Origin: Lineus longissimus
Taxonomy: Eukaryota; Nemertea; Pilidiophora; Heteronemertea; Lineidae
NCBI RefSeq assembly: GCF_910592395.1
Contig: NC_088316.1
Location: 126,001-190,000, forward strand
DNA length: 64,000 nt
Reading direction: 5' to 3'
Part shown: in pieces, positions 47,074-60,119 of the stretch
Layout: each line of letters begins with the position of its first letter
Numbering within the stretch: position 1 is the stretch's first letter
Made by a program: the position numbers and the translations under genes
The notes under the pieces: generated by a model
Database searches by the model: none
Seen by the model: only the letters and a program-made list of their open reading frames with translations
Told to the model about the DNA's origin: nothing

Positions 47074-50000
47074 CATCTGTACCTCCCTCTGATCTAAACT
47101 AGAAAGTTGTACATGTCATGGTGGAATGAATAGCCCCGTAGGCCTTAACATCTGTACCTCCCTCTGATCTAAACTAGAAAGTTGTACATGTCGTGGTGGA
47201 ATGAATAGCCCCGTAGGCCTCACATCTGTACCTCCCTCTGATCTAAACCAGAAAGTTGTACATGTCATGGTGGAATGAATAGCCCCGTAGGCCTTAACAT
47301 CTGTACCTCCCTCTGATCTAAACTAGAAAGTTGTACATGTCATGGTGGAATGAATAGCCCCGTAGGCCTTAACATCTGTACCTCCCTCTGATCTAAACCA
47401 CAAAGTTGTACATGTCATGGTGGAATGAATAGCCCCGTAGGCCTTAACATCTGTACCTCCCTCTGATCTAAACCAGAAAGTTGTACATGTCATGGTGGAA
47501 TGAATAGCCCCGTAGGCCTTAACATCTGTACCTCCCTCTGATCTAAACCAGAAAGTTGTACATGTCATGGTGGAATGAATAGCCCCGTAGGCCTTAACAT
47601 CTGTACCTCCCTCTGATCTAAACTAGAAAGTTGTACATGTCATGGTGGAATGAATAGCCCCGTAGGCCTTAACATCTGTACCTCCCTCTGATCTAAACTA
47701 GAAAGTTGTACATGTCATGGTGGAATGAATAGCCCCGTAGGCCTTTTAACATCTGTACCTCCCTCTGATCTAAACCAGAAAGTTGTACATGTCGTGGTGG
47801 AATGAATAGCCTCGTAGGCCTTAACATCTGTACCTCCATCTGATCTAAACCAGAAAGTTGTACATGTCATGGTGGAATGAATAGCCCCGTAGGCCTTAAC
47901 ATCTGTACCTCCCTCTGATCTAAACCAGAAAGTTGTACATGTCATGGTGGAATGAATAGCCCCGTAGGCCTTAACATCTGTACCTCCATCTGATCTAAAC
48001 CAGAAAGTTGTACATGTCATGGTGGAATGAATAGCCCCGTAGGCCTTAACATCTGTACCTCCCTCTGATCTAAACCAGAAAGTTGTACATGTCATGGTGG
48101 AATGAATAGCCCCGTAGGCCTTAACATCTGTACCTCCCTCTGATCTAAACCAGAAAGTTGTACATGTAATGGTGGAATGAATAGCCCCGTAGGCCTTAAC
48201 ATCTGTACCTCCCTCTGATCTAAACCAGAAAGTTGTACATGTCATGGTGGAATGAATAGCCCCGTAGCCTTAACATCTGTACCTCCCTCTGATCTAAACC
48301 AGAAAGTTGTACATGTCATGGTGGAATGAATAGCCCCGTAGGCCTTAACATCTGTACCTCCCTCTGATCTAAACTAGAAAGTTGTACATGTCATGGTGGA
48401 ATGAATAGCCCCGTAGGCCTTAACATCTGTACCTCCCTCTGATCTAAACCAGAAAGTTGTACATGTCATGGTGGAATGAATAGCCCCGTAGGCCTTTTAA
48501 CATCTGTACCTCCATCTGATCTAAACCAGAAAGTTGTACATGTCATGGTGGAATGAATAGCCCCGTAGCCTTAACATCTGTACCTCCCTCTGATCTAAAC
48601 TAGAAAGTTGTACATGTCATGGTGGAATGAATAGCCCCGTAGCCTTAACATCTGTACCTCCCTCTGATCTAAACCACAAAGTTGTACATGTCATGGTGGA
48701 ATGAATAGCCCCGTAGGCCTTAACATCGGTACCTCCCTCTGATCTAAACCAGAAAGTTGTACATGTCATGGTGGAATGAATAGCCCCGTAGGCCTTTTAA
48801 CATCTGTACCTCCCTCTGATCTAAACCAGAAAGTTGTACATGTCGTGGTGGAATGAATAGCCCCGTAGGCCTTAACATCTGTACCTCCCTCTGATCTAAA
48901 CCACAAAGTTGTACATGTCATGGTGGAATGAATAGCCCCGTAGCCTTAACATCTGTACCTCCCTCTGATCTAAACCAGAAAGTTGTACATGTCATGGTGG
49001 AATGAATAGCCCCGTAGGCCTTAACATCTGTACCTCCCTCTGATCTAAACTAGAAAGTTGTACATGTCATGGTGGAATGAATAGCCCCGTAGGCCTTAAC
49101 ATCTGTACCTCCCTCTGATCTAAACTAGAAAGTTGTACATGTCATGGTGGAATGAATAGCCCCGTAGCCTTAACATCTGTACCTCCCTCTGATCTAAACC
49201 ACAAAGTTGTACATGTCATGGTGGAATGAATAGGCCCGTAGGCCTTAACATCGGTACCTCCCTCTGATCTAAACCAGAAAGTTGTACATGTCATGGTGGA
49301 ATGAATAGCCCCGTAGGCCTTTTAACATCTGTACCTCCCTCTGATCTAAACCAGAAAGTTGTACATGTCGTGGTGGAATGAATAGCCCCGTAGGCCTTAA
49401 CATCTGTACCTCCCTCTGATCTAAACCACAAAGTTGTACATGTCATGGTGGAATGAATAGCCCCGTAGCCTTAACATCTGTACCTCCCTCTGATCTAAAC
49501 CAGAAAGTTGTACATGTCATGGTGGAATGAATAGCCCCGTAGGCCTTAACATCTGTACCTCCCTCTGATCTAAACTAGAAAGTTGTACATGTCATGGTGG
49601 AATGAATAGCCCCGTAGGCCTTAACATCTGTACCTCCATCTGATCTAAACCAGAAAGTTGTACATGTCATGGTGGAATGAATAGCCCCGTAGGCCTTTTA
49701 ACATCTGTACCTCCCTCTGATCTAAACCAGAAAGTTGTACATGTCATGGTGGAATGAATAGCCCCGTAGGCCTTAACATCTGTACCTCCCTCTGATCTAA
49801 ACCAGAAAGTTGTACATGTCATGGTGGAATGAATAGCCCCGTAGCCTTAACATCTGTACCTCCCTCTGATCTAAACCAGAAAGTTGTACATGTCGTGGTA
49901 GAATGAATAGCCCCGTAGGCCTTAACATCTGTACCTCCCTCTGATCTAAACCAGAAAGTTGTACATGTCATGGTGGAATGAATAGCCCCGTAGGCCTTAA

Positions 50001-50307
50001 CATCTGTACCTCCCTCTGATCTAAACTAGAAAGTTGTACATGTCATGGTGGAATGAATAGCCCCGTAGGCCTTAACATCTGTACCTCCCTCTGATCTAAA
50101 CGAGAAAGTTGTACATGTCATGGTGGAATGAATAGCCCCGTAGGCCTTAACATCTGTACCTCCCTCTGATCTAAACTAGAAAGTTGTACATGTCATGGTG
50201 GAATGAATAGCCCCGTAGGCCTTAACATCTGTACCTCCCTCTGATCTAAACCAGAAAGTTGTACATGTCATGGTGGAATGAATAGCCCCGTAGGCCTTAA
50301 CATCTGT
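47074..50307. repeat. 75-bp satellite array, about 43 copies
   Basis: Unit CATCTGTACCTCCCTCTGATC through GCCCCGTAGGCCTTAA, predominantly 75 bp with one- or two-base length variants at GTAGCCTTAA and GGCCTTTTAA. These variants break the frames, so the 176-codon minus-strand frame is not a gene. A block of about seven monomers (marked by GTAGCCTTAAC, ACCACAAAG, ATCGGTACC, then CCTTTTAAC) near 48640-49160 recurs about 525 bp later, showing recent block duplication. Confidence 0.95.
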
Positions 50308-52029
50308 GATACCATAGTGTGATTGCATGTACAACGAAAACAATCGGAATAAAGAATTACACAATCATTTTATTTATTTACCCTGCCACAGTACAATGCC
50401 ATGCCGAACACATTTGATCGAATGATTACAACCCTATCAAACCGCTGACATACAATCATTAAAAGAAATCCTATTGTACATGTACAATGTGCGTGCGCAA
50501 TGTATATCCAAAATCCATGACCTGGTTAGTAAAGCTTTTCATTTGATCAAAAGAACTCATGTATTCATTCACCTACACATACTCAATTTTATAGTAATTT
50601 CCCCACGCAAACTTCTTACAGCTTGCGAATAATCGATGAAGGCACCTTTCTGGCCAAATATCGAGAGCAATTCTGCTGAGCTCTTTGATATTTCTAATCA
50701 GACGCCTACTGTAAACCTTAATTGGTTAATCAATCTATCGGCACCTATGATTGATCAAAGTAGCGACGACTGACATCTCTCATAAGCCTGCATGTTTCAT
50801 GTGTTTGAGTTTTGTATCATATATCATGAAATGAAAAGGAAATCTTGATGCATGTTATTTACAGACTGCTACTTACACAGCACTTCCCCAACATAGATTT
50901 ATGTCTGCAAAACACAGATTTTATTATGGGCGCCCAACGTAAATATTACCAAATAATAGATTTTATGATGGGTGGGGGTCAAACATACCATTCACGTTGG
51001 GCACATGTAAATTATGTTGGGTAGCTCCAACATGAATTCTATGCTGGGTAATCTCAACATCAATTTGACAATCTTTTTTTCTTCAAAAAGTGATGAAAAC
51101 CTAACAAAAATGTGTTTTGGGAAAACAAATTTTTGAAAATTTTTTTTGGGGATTATTTTGGAAAAAAATCATTTCTAAAATTCTTCGGAAAAAGCCGCCA
51201 ACCAGTGTGTCATTCCTACTCGTAGTTTGCCCAGAATTCAATAGCAGGCAGCACAAACATACAAAGTGCTGTTAAAGAAATATTCTGGGCTAAATATACA
51301 CCATGGTGTTACGATTGGTCGGGATCCTCAGCATACCACCAGGACAGGCGACCAGTGTAGCCATGGCCGACGAGATTCCCTGTTCGATAATTCACGACTT
51401 TTTTGATGTAAACCTCGTGCTCAGCCGAACATGGTTTCTCTTTTAATCCGTCTCCATAATAACCGTATCTCTGTTGTAATTTACACGAACGTTACAGTAA
51501 CATACATCTGATTGCATACAGCATTATTAATTTCCGTGCGCTCGGCTATTTGTGGCGGCTTCTGCCGGAAGTTAAATCATTAGAGTGTGTTTGGATCATC
51601 AATTAAGTCAGCCATGTTTTCCATGTAATGGGGCTCGTGAAAGTAAAAACATACAAGAACCACTCAGCGAGAAGGAGCGGAAAGAAAAAACCATAAAACA
51701 GTTATTTATGCGTTATTGCGAAATATATCCAATACATTTGATGCACTGTTCATACAATGCATTCACAAGATATTTATGTTACGTCGTCGATGACCTTTGG
51801 GCGTAACGGAGTTTGATGGTGATGCGCATGCAATTACTGATACCATTGTGACGAACATGTTTCACTGTTGGCAATGGTGTTGTATGAGTCGTTAGGATTA
51901 TCCACCTGTTCTTGGACGACTGCAACCTCCATAGCCTTCACGCTGGAACACTGAAAAGGAATGTCGGGATTTGAGGATGATATGAAATGAAGGGGAAAAA
52001 AGCGCAGATGACATCAAGATTTAGTGTGT
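50308..52029. other. Non-coding, no gene recognised
   Basis: A stretch near 50890-51070 repeats TGTTGGG/CCAACAT-type motifs loosely; beyond that nothing recognisable. Confidence 0.4.
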
Positions 52030-52110
52030 GCGCCGCCATTAGAGGACCACGATGGTGCGCCGCCATTAGAGGACCACGATGGTGCGCCGCCATTAGAGGA
52101 CCACGATGGT
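52030..52110. repeat. 27-bp direct repeat, 3 copies
   Basis: Unit GCGCCGCCATTAGAGGACCAC and onward at 52030, 52057 and 52084, followed by a partial fourth. Confidence 0.95.
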
Positions 52111-53125
52111 GCGCCTGAAGAGGATCACGATGAGAGCAGAAACCGATGAAGAAGGGGACCTCCCGACCTCAATCACCCATTGACAAGGCTTCGATATCTC
52201 GACGTATCCGAACTCTGGACTCACTGGTGCAGGGTGTACCTTCATGGGTGCTTGATGAGTCAAGACCCGGGCTTTCCTTGAGTGTCGGATATCAAAAGCC
52301 GTCAAGTAAATAAAACAGTTTGAGGTGTCTAATTCTGCCCCGAAGGAAGAACATAAACATTCGTGTCTGTTTCTGAAGAAAAAAAAGTGAATTTTTGTGG
52401 TGACTAGTTACAGAGATAAGGATTCAAAACATTGCCAATAATTGACTTATCAGATAAAGTGACATTATTCGTGGATTATTTTAACAGGATTACTCGCGTG
52501 TGCTTAATCAGGACAAATAGAACTTCAATTGGATTTGTGCGATAATTTAATCCCATATACGATGTTTGTTTAAGTAAGGCATTGGGTAAATAACCCGAAA
52601 GGAAAAAGCAAAAAATCCTAATCTTGTGTCATTTAAATCAATGTACCGTTGACATATCGAGTAAGACATTGGATTGGGATTCCTTCCTTTCATTGTTACT
52701 TATTTCGGGATCAAGGGAATTCAATGGAGGAGATGGACGGTGTATCTTTCGATGGATCACCTGTTGGTTTCAATCACTTTCGCAAATATCCAAACTAGTT
52801 TCGATCTCCCAAAAATCTGTTATCAGAAAGGAAGTTTCGATAACCAACCAACGGAGTATGGACTATTGGTCGATTGGTGATTGTGCGCCGTGCATCTTTT
52901 TGCCTGCAGTAGATTGAGATTCTACCAACGTGTTACTGTCACCAGCGCAAAGTTACAGCTTTAACATTCAGGAAGTTGTCAAAAAGTCAGCTGGCCATCC
53001 GAGATAGACTGAGATTGAGACGTGACCACATTTTTGTCCCTCTTGTGACTGGTCAAAACCATTTTTCTGCCTGCTCTTTGTGGGAGTTTTCTATTCGGTT
53101 GATTATTAGTATCACTGTCACAAAA
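52111..53125. other. Non-coding or 5' flank of exon B
   Basis: Open frames without domains. The frame of exon B is open back to 52976 but has no better start. Confidence 0.4.
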
Positions 53126-53538
53126 ATGGTTGACGTGGGCCGTTCAACCCAAACTCGTCTAACCGCCCGGCGCCTGCCACGCCAGTCAACCAAGGGAAGA
53201 CTGATGGAGGACACGCCTCAAACTTTGTCAGGGGGTCGTCGGGCGAGTGCGACTGTCTCCGAGTGCCCCACATTACGCAGACGATCCTTCGGGGGATCGG
53301 CAAACGAGGGGACTGAACAGACACAGTCGTATGATGAGATACATTTCAAACAATTCGTCCGCAAAGCTGCGCATGATAGAACTGGTCAGCCAATGGAGTT
53401 ACAAAGGAAAGTTGCGGGGCATAAAGTACCCCTTCTGACTCGGAAATCGTCTTTTTTACTGCAAAGAAGGCAATCTTTTATGGGCCTGGTGAATCGACAG
53501 GTCTCGAAGTGGGCTATTCTGCGGAGTGTTGCAGTTAG
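53126..53538 (+). CDS. Exon B of the plus-strand CNBD2-like locus (alternative start?)
   Basis: Starts ATG in good context (AAAAATGG) and ends in phase 2 at TTAG|GTTAGT; 137 codons. Basic, Arg/Ser-rich product (MVDVGRSTQTRLTARRLPR..., GHKVPLLTRKSSFLLQRR). The phase 2 donor fits the acceptor of the next exon at 53906, exactly as exon A does, so A and B may be alternative first exons. A weak acceptor (TTATTAG, 53109) could instead join A to B. Confidence 0.5.
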
Positions 53539-53905
53539 GTTAGTACGGTGTCCCTTGATTCGCTGTCTTGGAGCGATTGTGTTCCGTCCAAACAGAAACA
53601 CCGAACATGATTTGGTTTAATCACACAGTTGTCGGTTTCAAATTAAAATGTCTCGGACTGATGCCATTACTCTACCCGAGATAACCTGCATATGTCATCC
53701 TTCAATTTAAAAGTTCTGCGGAAGATTTCTGACACGATTTCTGGATAATCCAATGCCGTCGAAGGAATTGACCATATATTATCAATGTGATGCCCTTGGA
53801 ACAGGAGAAGGTATAATTCAAATAAGGTGTCAGTTGTGGCAGGTGTTTATTGAAATGATCCCAGTCAAATGTTTGCCTAATATTTCTATATTTTGTTGCT
53901 TTCAG

Positions 53906-54023
53906 ATCCAAACGCCGAGACGACGTACGTCTCCCTCGTCTAAAGAAGCAGCGCTTTGGTGCTTTCGACGGCCGTGATGGAAGACCAGGGTACGAGTCAC
54001 CCTTCAAGAACAGGAGTATGCAG
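53906..54023 (+). CDS. Exon C of the plus-strand CNBD2-like locus
   Basis: 118 nt between a good acceptor (TTGTTGCTTTCAG) and a donor (ATGCAG|GTAAGG). Incoming phase 2, outgoing phase 0. Encodes SKRRDDVRLPRLKKQRFG then DGRPGYESPFKNRSMQ. The outgoing phase fits the common exon at 63152. Confidence 0.6.
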
Positions 54024-54186
54024 GTAAGGTGACCATAACGTCCTATTTTCCTTTCCTCGCGAAGATATAGATGGTCCCGTTTGTACCATACACTGGTAAC
54101 CAACGATTCAGGCTGAAGGTTTAGAAATTTCGCCATATGGGCCTACTACATAAGCAGTTGTTTGTCAAAGTGTAAATAATGAGGTA

Positions 54187-54450
54187 CAGTGGAACCCCGG
54201 TAACACGATCACTCATGGGACCGAGGTTGAATGGTCACGTTACCGAGGTGGTCGCGTTAGTGAAGTTGAAAATCACGGGACAAAATTCATGATTAGGTTT
54301 TCCCGCCAAAATTGTTCAGAAGTCAAAAAAAAATTGGATTGACGATGTTTCTTCATTTTGAGAAGAAAAAAAAAATATTTGGACTTGAAAAAATTTTTCA
54401 TCTGCAGCATGATAAATTTGCCGCAATCAATTTCTTAACAGAAATCATGG
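54187..54450 (+). mobile_element. 3'-truncated pogo/Tigger-like MITE
   Basis: Begins CAGTGGAACCCCGGTAACACG after TA and follows the 40.4-kb element through the T-rich core and CTGCAGCATGATAAATTTGCC, then diverges at about 54450. The 3' inverted repeat is missing. Confidence 0.75.
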
Positions 54451-55549
54451 CGGTATAAAACCCCTCCATCCGAAGCACTGTTAGTGACGTACAATGTACA
54501 TGAGATGTATATAGGCCAACTGGCAAAAAACTGAAATGTGGAGGGTATAGTCGAACATTGTATCCGTCTTGCAATCTTTGACGCACCCTGTAACCTGCGG
54601 CAAATCTAGATTATCTCTCTCTGATCAGTTTCTTATTGTTTCCTATAACAAAGTCTACTTATGTTGTATCGGTCATCATGATTAATATATCCAGTGTTTG
54701 CCTGCAACATTGATCAACACGCGAAGTCATCGTCGCTTTAAATGCGATCATCAGATTGCAGCTGAATATTTAATTTGTCAAGAATATGATAGCTGGGCAC
54801 ACCATCCGCCAGCACCACAGCATGCCATTGATTGACCTCATCGCTCACACAACAGTTGATCAACTCGGAATGATAGCCTACCTATTTTCTATTTGGGAGT
54901 TTACCATATCAAATAAATTCTTTGAAGTCCTATGAAGGGCTTGCTCGTAGCAAAAACGAACCTGGTTTGGGAATTTCCCGGGGAATTTATCAAGTTTTGC
55001 CAATCAAAACGGCCGATCCTTGACTGAAGACATCTATCTGAGTGATGAAGACTTTAGTAGTCGTTCTGGTGACAATGTTCAAAGTGGTGATTAAGGGCGA
55101 TTATACAGCTTAACAAGGAGTACGCTAACTTGTGTAGCTAAGATTTCCATCCAGAAATCTTAAAGATAATCATACCTGCTTGGAAGGCTTTGGTTATTGT
55201 GTACCTTTCAAGGCGGCCCGCACAGTTTCGGCAGGACAGCTTATAGGCCTACAGTCAATGTACATGAGTTTCACGATGCAATTTCCAGGGACGTTGCCAA
55301 GCTTTGGATTGTCAAAACTTCACTTGATCTTGCGCATTGATAGCACTGCCCGAATTCTTTACTCCATAAAATGTTCAGCGAGTTCCATTAAGCCGATCTT
55401 GCCAATTTAGGATCCCAAAGCTTCTAGAAATGGCTTGCAAAAATATGTTTTCCAATGGAGGACGGCGCATGCTTGACGTTTTGACACCACAATGCGTAGC
55501 GCTGTACTGTTGAAATCTAACGTCGTACTCGACGTTACGTGTGAAGGTC
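54451..55549. other. Intron/intergenic, nothing recognised
   Basis: No gene or repeat supported. Confidence 0.4.
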
Positions 55550-56149
55550 ATGGTGCGGAGTTTGGCCTCGAGTGTGGACATGAGAAGAGGCCATCCTGGA
55601 AAATGTCGGCCATCTAATGCCCGTAACCGAGAACAATCTCCCAACAGGGAAAAACTCGAGGCAACCCCTGTCGACACCCGCCGGAATCATATGCATCCGA
55701 AGCACGACAGACAGATACAATCACTATGGAGCTCAAGAAAGATCAAAAAGATTCGCAACACACTCAACATGCTCCCGGTGAGTCGGGCATACCACACTGG
55801 GGAGGAGCCGGGGACTCACAGACAGACTCAGATGAGTTTCGTGAAAGCTGCACGCCTCAGCGCTCCTCTGGCACACTTCAAGGACGTCGTGGATACCAAA
55901 TATCGCGTTAGAACAGCACCACCAGGGAGATCCTCACTGCGGCGAATCCTGCAAGAGTCCCAGGAGGAGCCTGAGTATGCGCAGAAACCAGTTCTTAGTC
56001 TTCCGGTGAAGAAGGCGTGGAAGGCTTCAGTAGATGAAGAAGAGGCGGCGAGGAAACCGAGCAGCTCATGCTTGGTGAGGACGTGTGCAGATCTGTTGCG
56101 GGAGACTCATGTCTGCAGCCCGAACAAAGGTAGGATTCCCAAGGATGAG
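55550..56149 (+). CDS. Exon D of the plus-strand CNBD2-like locus (alternative or internal)
   Basis: Open for 200 codons from the first ATG (55550) to a strong donor (GATGAG|GTAAGA) in phase 0. The product is basic, with a helical charged C-part (RRILQESQEEPEYAQKPV, KAWKASVDEEEAARKP). Possible in-frame acceptors (for example GACAGACAG at about 55706) mean it could be internal. A second, overlapping frame starting at 55726 is probably a shadow. Phase fits the exon at 63152. Confidence 0.45.
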
Positions 56150-57907
56150 GTAAGAACAGTTCGACGTCGTTTGGAGATTTCGAGAAAACATTTCGTGGCA
56201 AGAGGGAGAAAGAGTTGCCAGATACGCCCTTCCGTTGCGATGTGATGTCGTATCATCGCTTTCCGAAATTTCGTGTCCAAACGAAATGAAATGGAAGCCA
56301 TATTAAAGCTAGGCTAAGGGCGCCGTCTATAAAACACACTGCTTATTGGCGATGGTGGCCATTTTTTGTACCGAACGACCATTTTTCTTGATATCTTGAA
56401 AAAAGTACCCCCAGATAACCATCTGCGGCATAGCGACGCTTAACAAAGTGTCTATCATATATTTATTCATCTCGGGTATCAATGGAGCCAATCTGAGACC
56501 TCCAACAGTCATAACACATTAATAGGTCCAACTGAACCTTATCAAAAACTAGCCATTCATTGTGGTTTTGTTGGTGGATATCATGGTCCCATGCTTGACT
56601 TGGGACTCGATCTGATATTTAAATACTGCAAATGAGACTAATAAGCACTAAAGTCTCTTATATAGTGCATTAAAGGCCGGGTCCGTTCGCTAGGTTTGTT
56701 TGCATTTGTGCCGCTGAACTTATAACATGGATGTAGTGCAATGGATGCACAAGCCAAGGCAAACTTGTAAATGTATCGTTTGTCTTTAAATTTACACAAC
56801 CTCATTTTCGAAATTGATATATATCAGCACTTCTTTACAATAATAGCCTAATTAAAAAATCAAATTTTTAACGAATGGAAAAAGACATTTTGATTTCCTC
56901 TCCCACAGAGGAAGGCATAAAGGACATTGAAACGCCTCACAAAGTGATCTGAATCGAATCTTCTATCGCAATCTCATTTGGTATGGTCTTTTCTATGGAA
57001 CGCAAGGCGCTTTGAATTGATTACAGTGTATAAATACGATCAGATATTACATTTATATAGTTGAAAAACTTCTTAATGGCGACAAGAGTTCCTTTGTGTA
57101 TCTCATGTAGCTATTTTAAGTAAAAGAGCACCGTCCCTTTCATTGCCTGGCGCATCATGTTCATGACCGCATTGGTCGCGCATGAGCGCAGCGAATACTT
57201 GATCCGCTCTCACCCCCACCAAAGACGGTAGGCCTATGAGATATCTTGGTGTGAAAGAAAATAATTATGTTATCCTGGGCCCAATTGCTCAATCGGCGTT
57301 TAAGACAAACGCCAGCATTATTGGCGTAACCACGCGTTATCTCAGTCTCTAAATTTGAAATTGAGCAAGAAATAACAATATGATCGATCATCAAGAAACG
57401 GAGGCCGACATATTTTTATTCATCCTGCTGTCAGAAATTGGTATATACCAGTTAACGTTTTTGTATCGTTGTTCTTTTGAAATATTGATTAAGTTCATTA
57501 CCACTCATGCATTCATGCCTGCACTAGCGCACTAACAATACTAAAAGTCGTGTTGAATTGATAAATAAGCATTATCAAAGCGGAGTGGGGGTGGACCTGC
57601 CAGACGGCACGGCGTCAATCTTGTTCCCATCATAAGTAAAACGTCTGTTCATTCAGATGAATGCACTTCCCTCTCTGATAGTGTGTGTCAATACCCGGAG
57701 GTAGTTTGGAGGTTTATTTGTGAATCTTCAAGCTTGATTAGACTACAAAATGTATCTACTCGTATACAAATCAGGCCTACTTCAGTTTGGATAATATCAT
57801 GATAGCACTCGGCGAACAAGGTCGAGAGTGGCGACTGGTGGCCTCTTCTTTGATTCATTGGACCGGATTGTGGAAGCTGTGTACATCGTCAGGGTCTGGA
57901 GGATAGT
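56150..57907. other. Intron/intergenic, nothing recognised
   Basis: No supportable gene or repeat. Confidence 0.4.
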
Positions 57908-57908
57908 G

Positions 57909-57941
<33 letters not shown>

Positions 57942-57943
57942 CC
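57908..57943. repeat. (ATC)n microsatellite
   Basis: About ten CAT/ATC triplets; responsible for poly-Asp and poly-Met open frames on the minus strand. Confidence 0.95.
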
Positions 57944-59276
57944 ATAACCTCGGAGGAGTAATCCTGTTGACTGCAATGAAATATCAGCGTGAAGTCCAGA
58001 GATAGATGTAAACATTTGGTAAAGTTTCTGCCCCTAAACGTCATTCTTGTCCGATAGATTTGGAGATATACTATCACGACTGAGCAAAGAGGAGATTTCA
58101 TTCACTCCGAGGCTGCAAAGTGAAAAGGACCAATCAGAGTTGTTGAGGCTGAGAAAGGTCATTGAACGGCATATATGTAGTTACTAGCGTACTTTCTTGC
58201 ACGGAGCAAATATAGTTTGTCCTCTCACTGGATTTTGTGGATGACGGGTGTGCGAGGTTCCCGTGGAGTCGTAATTCATATTCAAAGACTAGATTCGTGA
58301 AAACCCGTGCACCTAGGACATTTTTTTCTGCAGGAACTGTGCACGTTGCCAGCAGTTTTTTCGACAAGGGAAATTCTGTTCAATTGCATGACAGACTCTG
58401 GGCGAGTCGCATCAAACCATTTTTTAACAACTTTTGAATTGTTCTGACTGTACTAATGACTTTGTTCACAGAGTACAATCGTTAAATCAGTTTTAATGAT
58501 GTACTTCAAGTGCGCTTCACAGATCAAAGTATTTTACCCTATCGGATAATCTTTAATACCGACCAATTCCTCAGAAGATACCATTTTTATAGCAAGCTTT
58601 CAACTTGTGGCGTGACTGAAGGTCGTCTCCGACATGGTGTCGCTGTCTTATCACAAGCTCGGCATTGCCAGAATTCGCGCGTTGCGGATCGCAGGCCAAC
58701 TATATAACATGTGGTCTTGATGCTGCGAAAAACTGATTGAACATGCGTTCGACTTGAAAGGTGTTTAGGATGTATCGGATGTGTGCCATGTAATTGCAAA
58801 TCGAACACTTGATGATCAGGAATAAACTCACAAATGTGTCATTTCCGGAAGTTATCAACACAGCGTATTGCTTTCTCTCCGAGTAAATACATTTGATGAA
58901 AGGGTCCGGATATAGCAAGCGCAATGAGATTTCTATCATTAAAAAAAAATTCAGATGGAAAGACGTCTCCTTTGATGAATTGGACACCAACCTAGTCACC
59001 AGTTGACAAGCAAAAACAAGAACATTTACAAGTTTTTGGTTCAGTTGAGTTTGGAGCCTCTATTGTGTGACACAAGCGCCACACGATACAGTGAATATTT
59101 CTATCCGGCACTGAGGAAAGCAAGTACGTTTCTGAGGAACAGTAATTACCAATGCGCCAATCAGAGAATTCTTCTTCTTCGTTTCTGAGGGACTACGATA
59201 ACGAATGGACCTATCACTGGAAACTAATGTAAGAACGTTCGTATAATTAAAAGAAAGCAGCGTAACTGAACTGAAG
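57944..59276. other. Intron/intergenic, nothing recognised
   Basis: No supportable gene or repeat. Confidence 0.4.
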
Positions 59277-60119
59277 ATGGCAGCTGCATTCAAACCGATA
59301 AACAACATCAGCGGACGTCCAGTGACAGTCCATGGAGATCGTTTGATCGGGCGTCCAGTCCCTGCAGTCGCCAGGACAACCAGGAAGGAAGAACTGCTGG
59401 TACACGAGCCAGGCCAAACCAGACATCATGAGCAAGACCACCATCACAGAGATAATTATATCCATAAAGTTGGAACGGAGCGGTACATGGTGTTCGCGAG
59501 GACCAATGTACGGGGGTCACAGCCCGTGTCAACGCCGCTCATCAGCAGCAGAGGAGCTAAGGGGCCAACCAAGCGCCCGCACACCATTACCGGCCGCGGC
59601 CGCAACAGGGCTATGAGGTATAGGTTTTTGAAGTACCTCCTGGAAAATGAAGGTGAACAGGATGATTTGGAGTTTGAGCTAGAGGCGATAAAGGAAGGAG
59701 AGGTAAGCGCACGGCCCGGGTCCATCACGGGGTCCATCAGTAGAGCAGGTCGCAGGTTCACCCAAGGCCGGCTTTCCTCCCGGGTAATGACTACGGCCCG
59801 CGCTGAATCCCGGGCAGACTCTATGGCTGACTCGCAGGACACTGATGGAGCCAAAGAGCAGACCATGGGGAAAAGGACCAGGCGAAAAGGCCTGTGGAAG
59901 AAACTAAGCGTAAACAGTCTTAAGCAGTTAGAGAAATCGCCCGATGAGCTGCCAAGTGATCGGAGTATCTCTGCCTCTTCTGAGGGCAGAGGAGGCTTCA
60001 GTTCTTTAATCAGTCGGATACGCAAGAAAAGCAGGATAAGAAAAGGCCAGGCGGAGACCCCTGACCTTGACCTCTTAGCGGAGATGGCCGCCATTGACGC
60101 AATGCATCCCGGGGAAACG
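59277..60119 (+). CDS. Exon E of the plus-strand CNBD2-like locus (alternative or internal)
   Basis: ATG in good context (GAAGATGG), 281 codons, donor GAAACG|GTAGGT in phase 0. The product is strongly basic and disordered with Arg/Ser-rich repeats (GSITGSISRAGRRFTQGR, KRTRRKGLWKKLSVNSLKQL, ISRIRKKSRIRKGQ) and ends LDLLAEMAAIDAMHPGET. The balanced codon use and length far exceed its surroundings, so it is coding. A plain ag precedes the ATG, so an internal position cannot be excluded. Confidence 0.6.

Noticed and set aside
47715-48245. 176-codon minus-strand frame with MTCTTFWFRSEGGTDVK units
   Set aside because: 75-bp satellite; one- and two-base unit length variants break the frame repeatedly along the array.
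47074-50307. CRISPR array
   Set aside because: No unique spacers: the repeat is contiguous, and the genome is eukaryotic with spliced genes.
57797-58101. Poly-Asp and poly-Met proteins
   Set aside because: Frames across an (ATC)n microsatellite.
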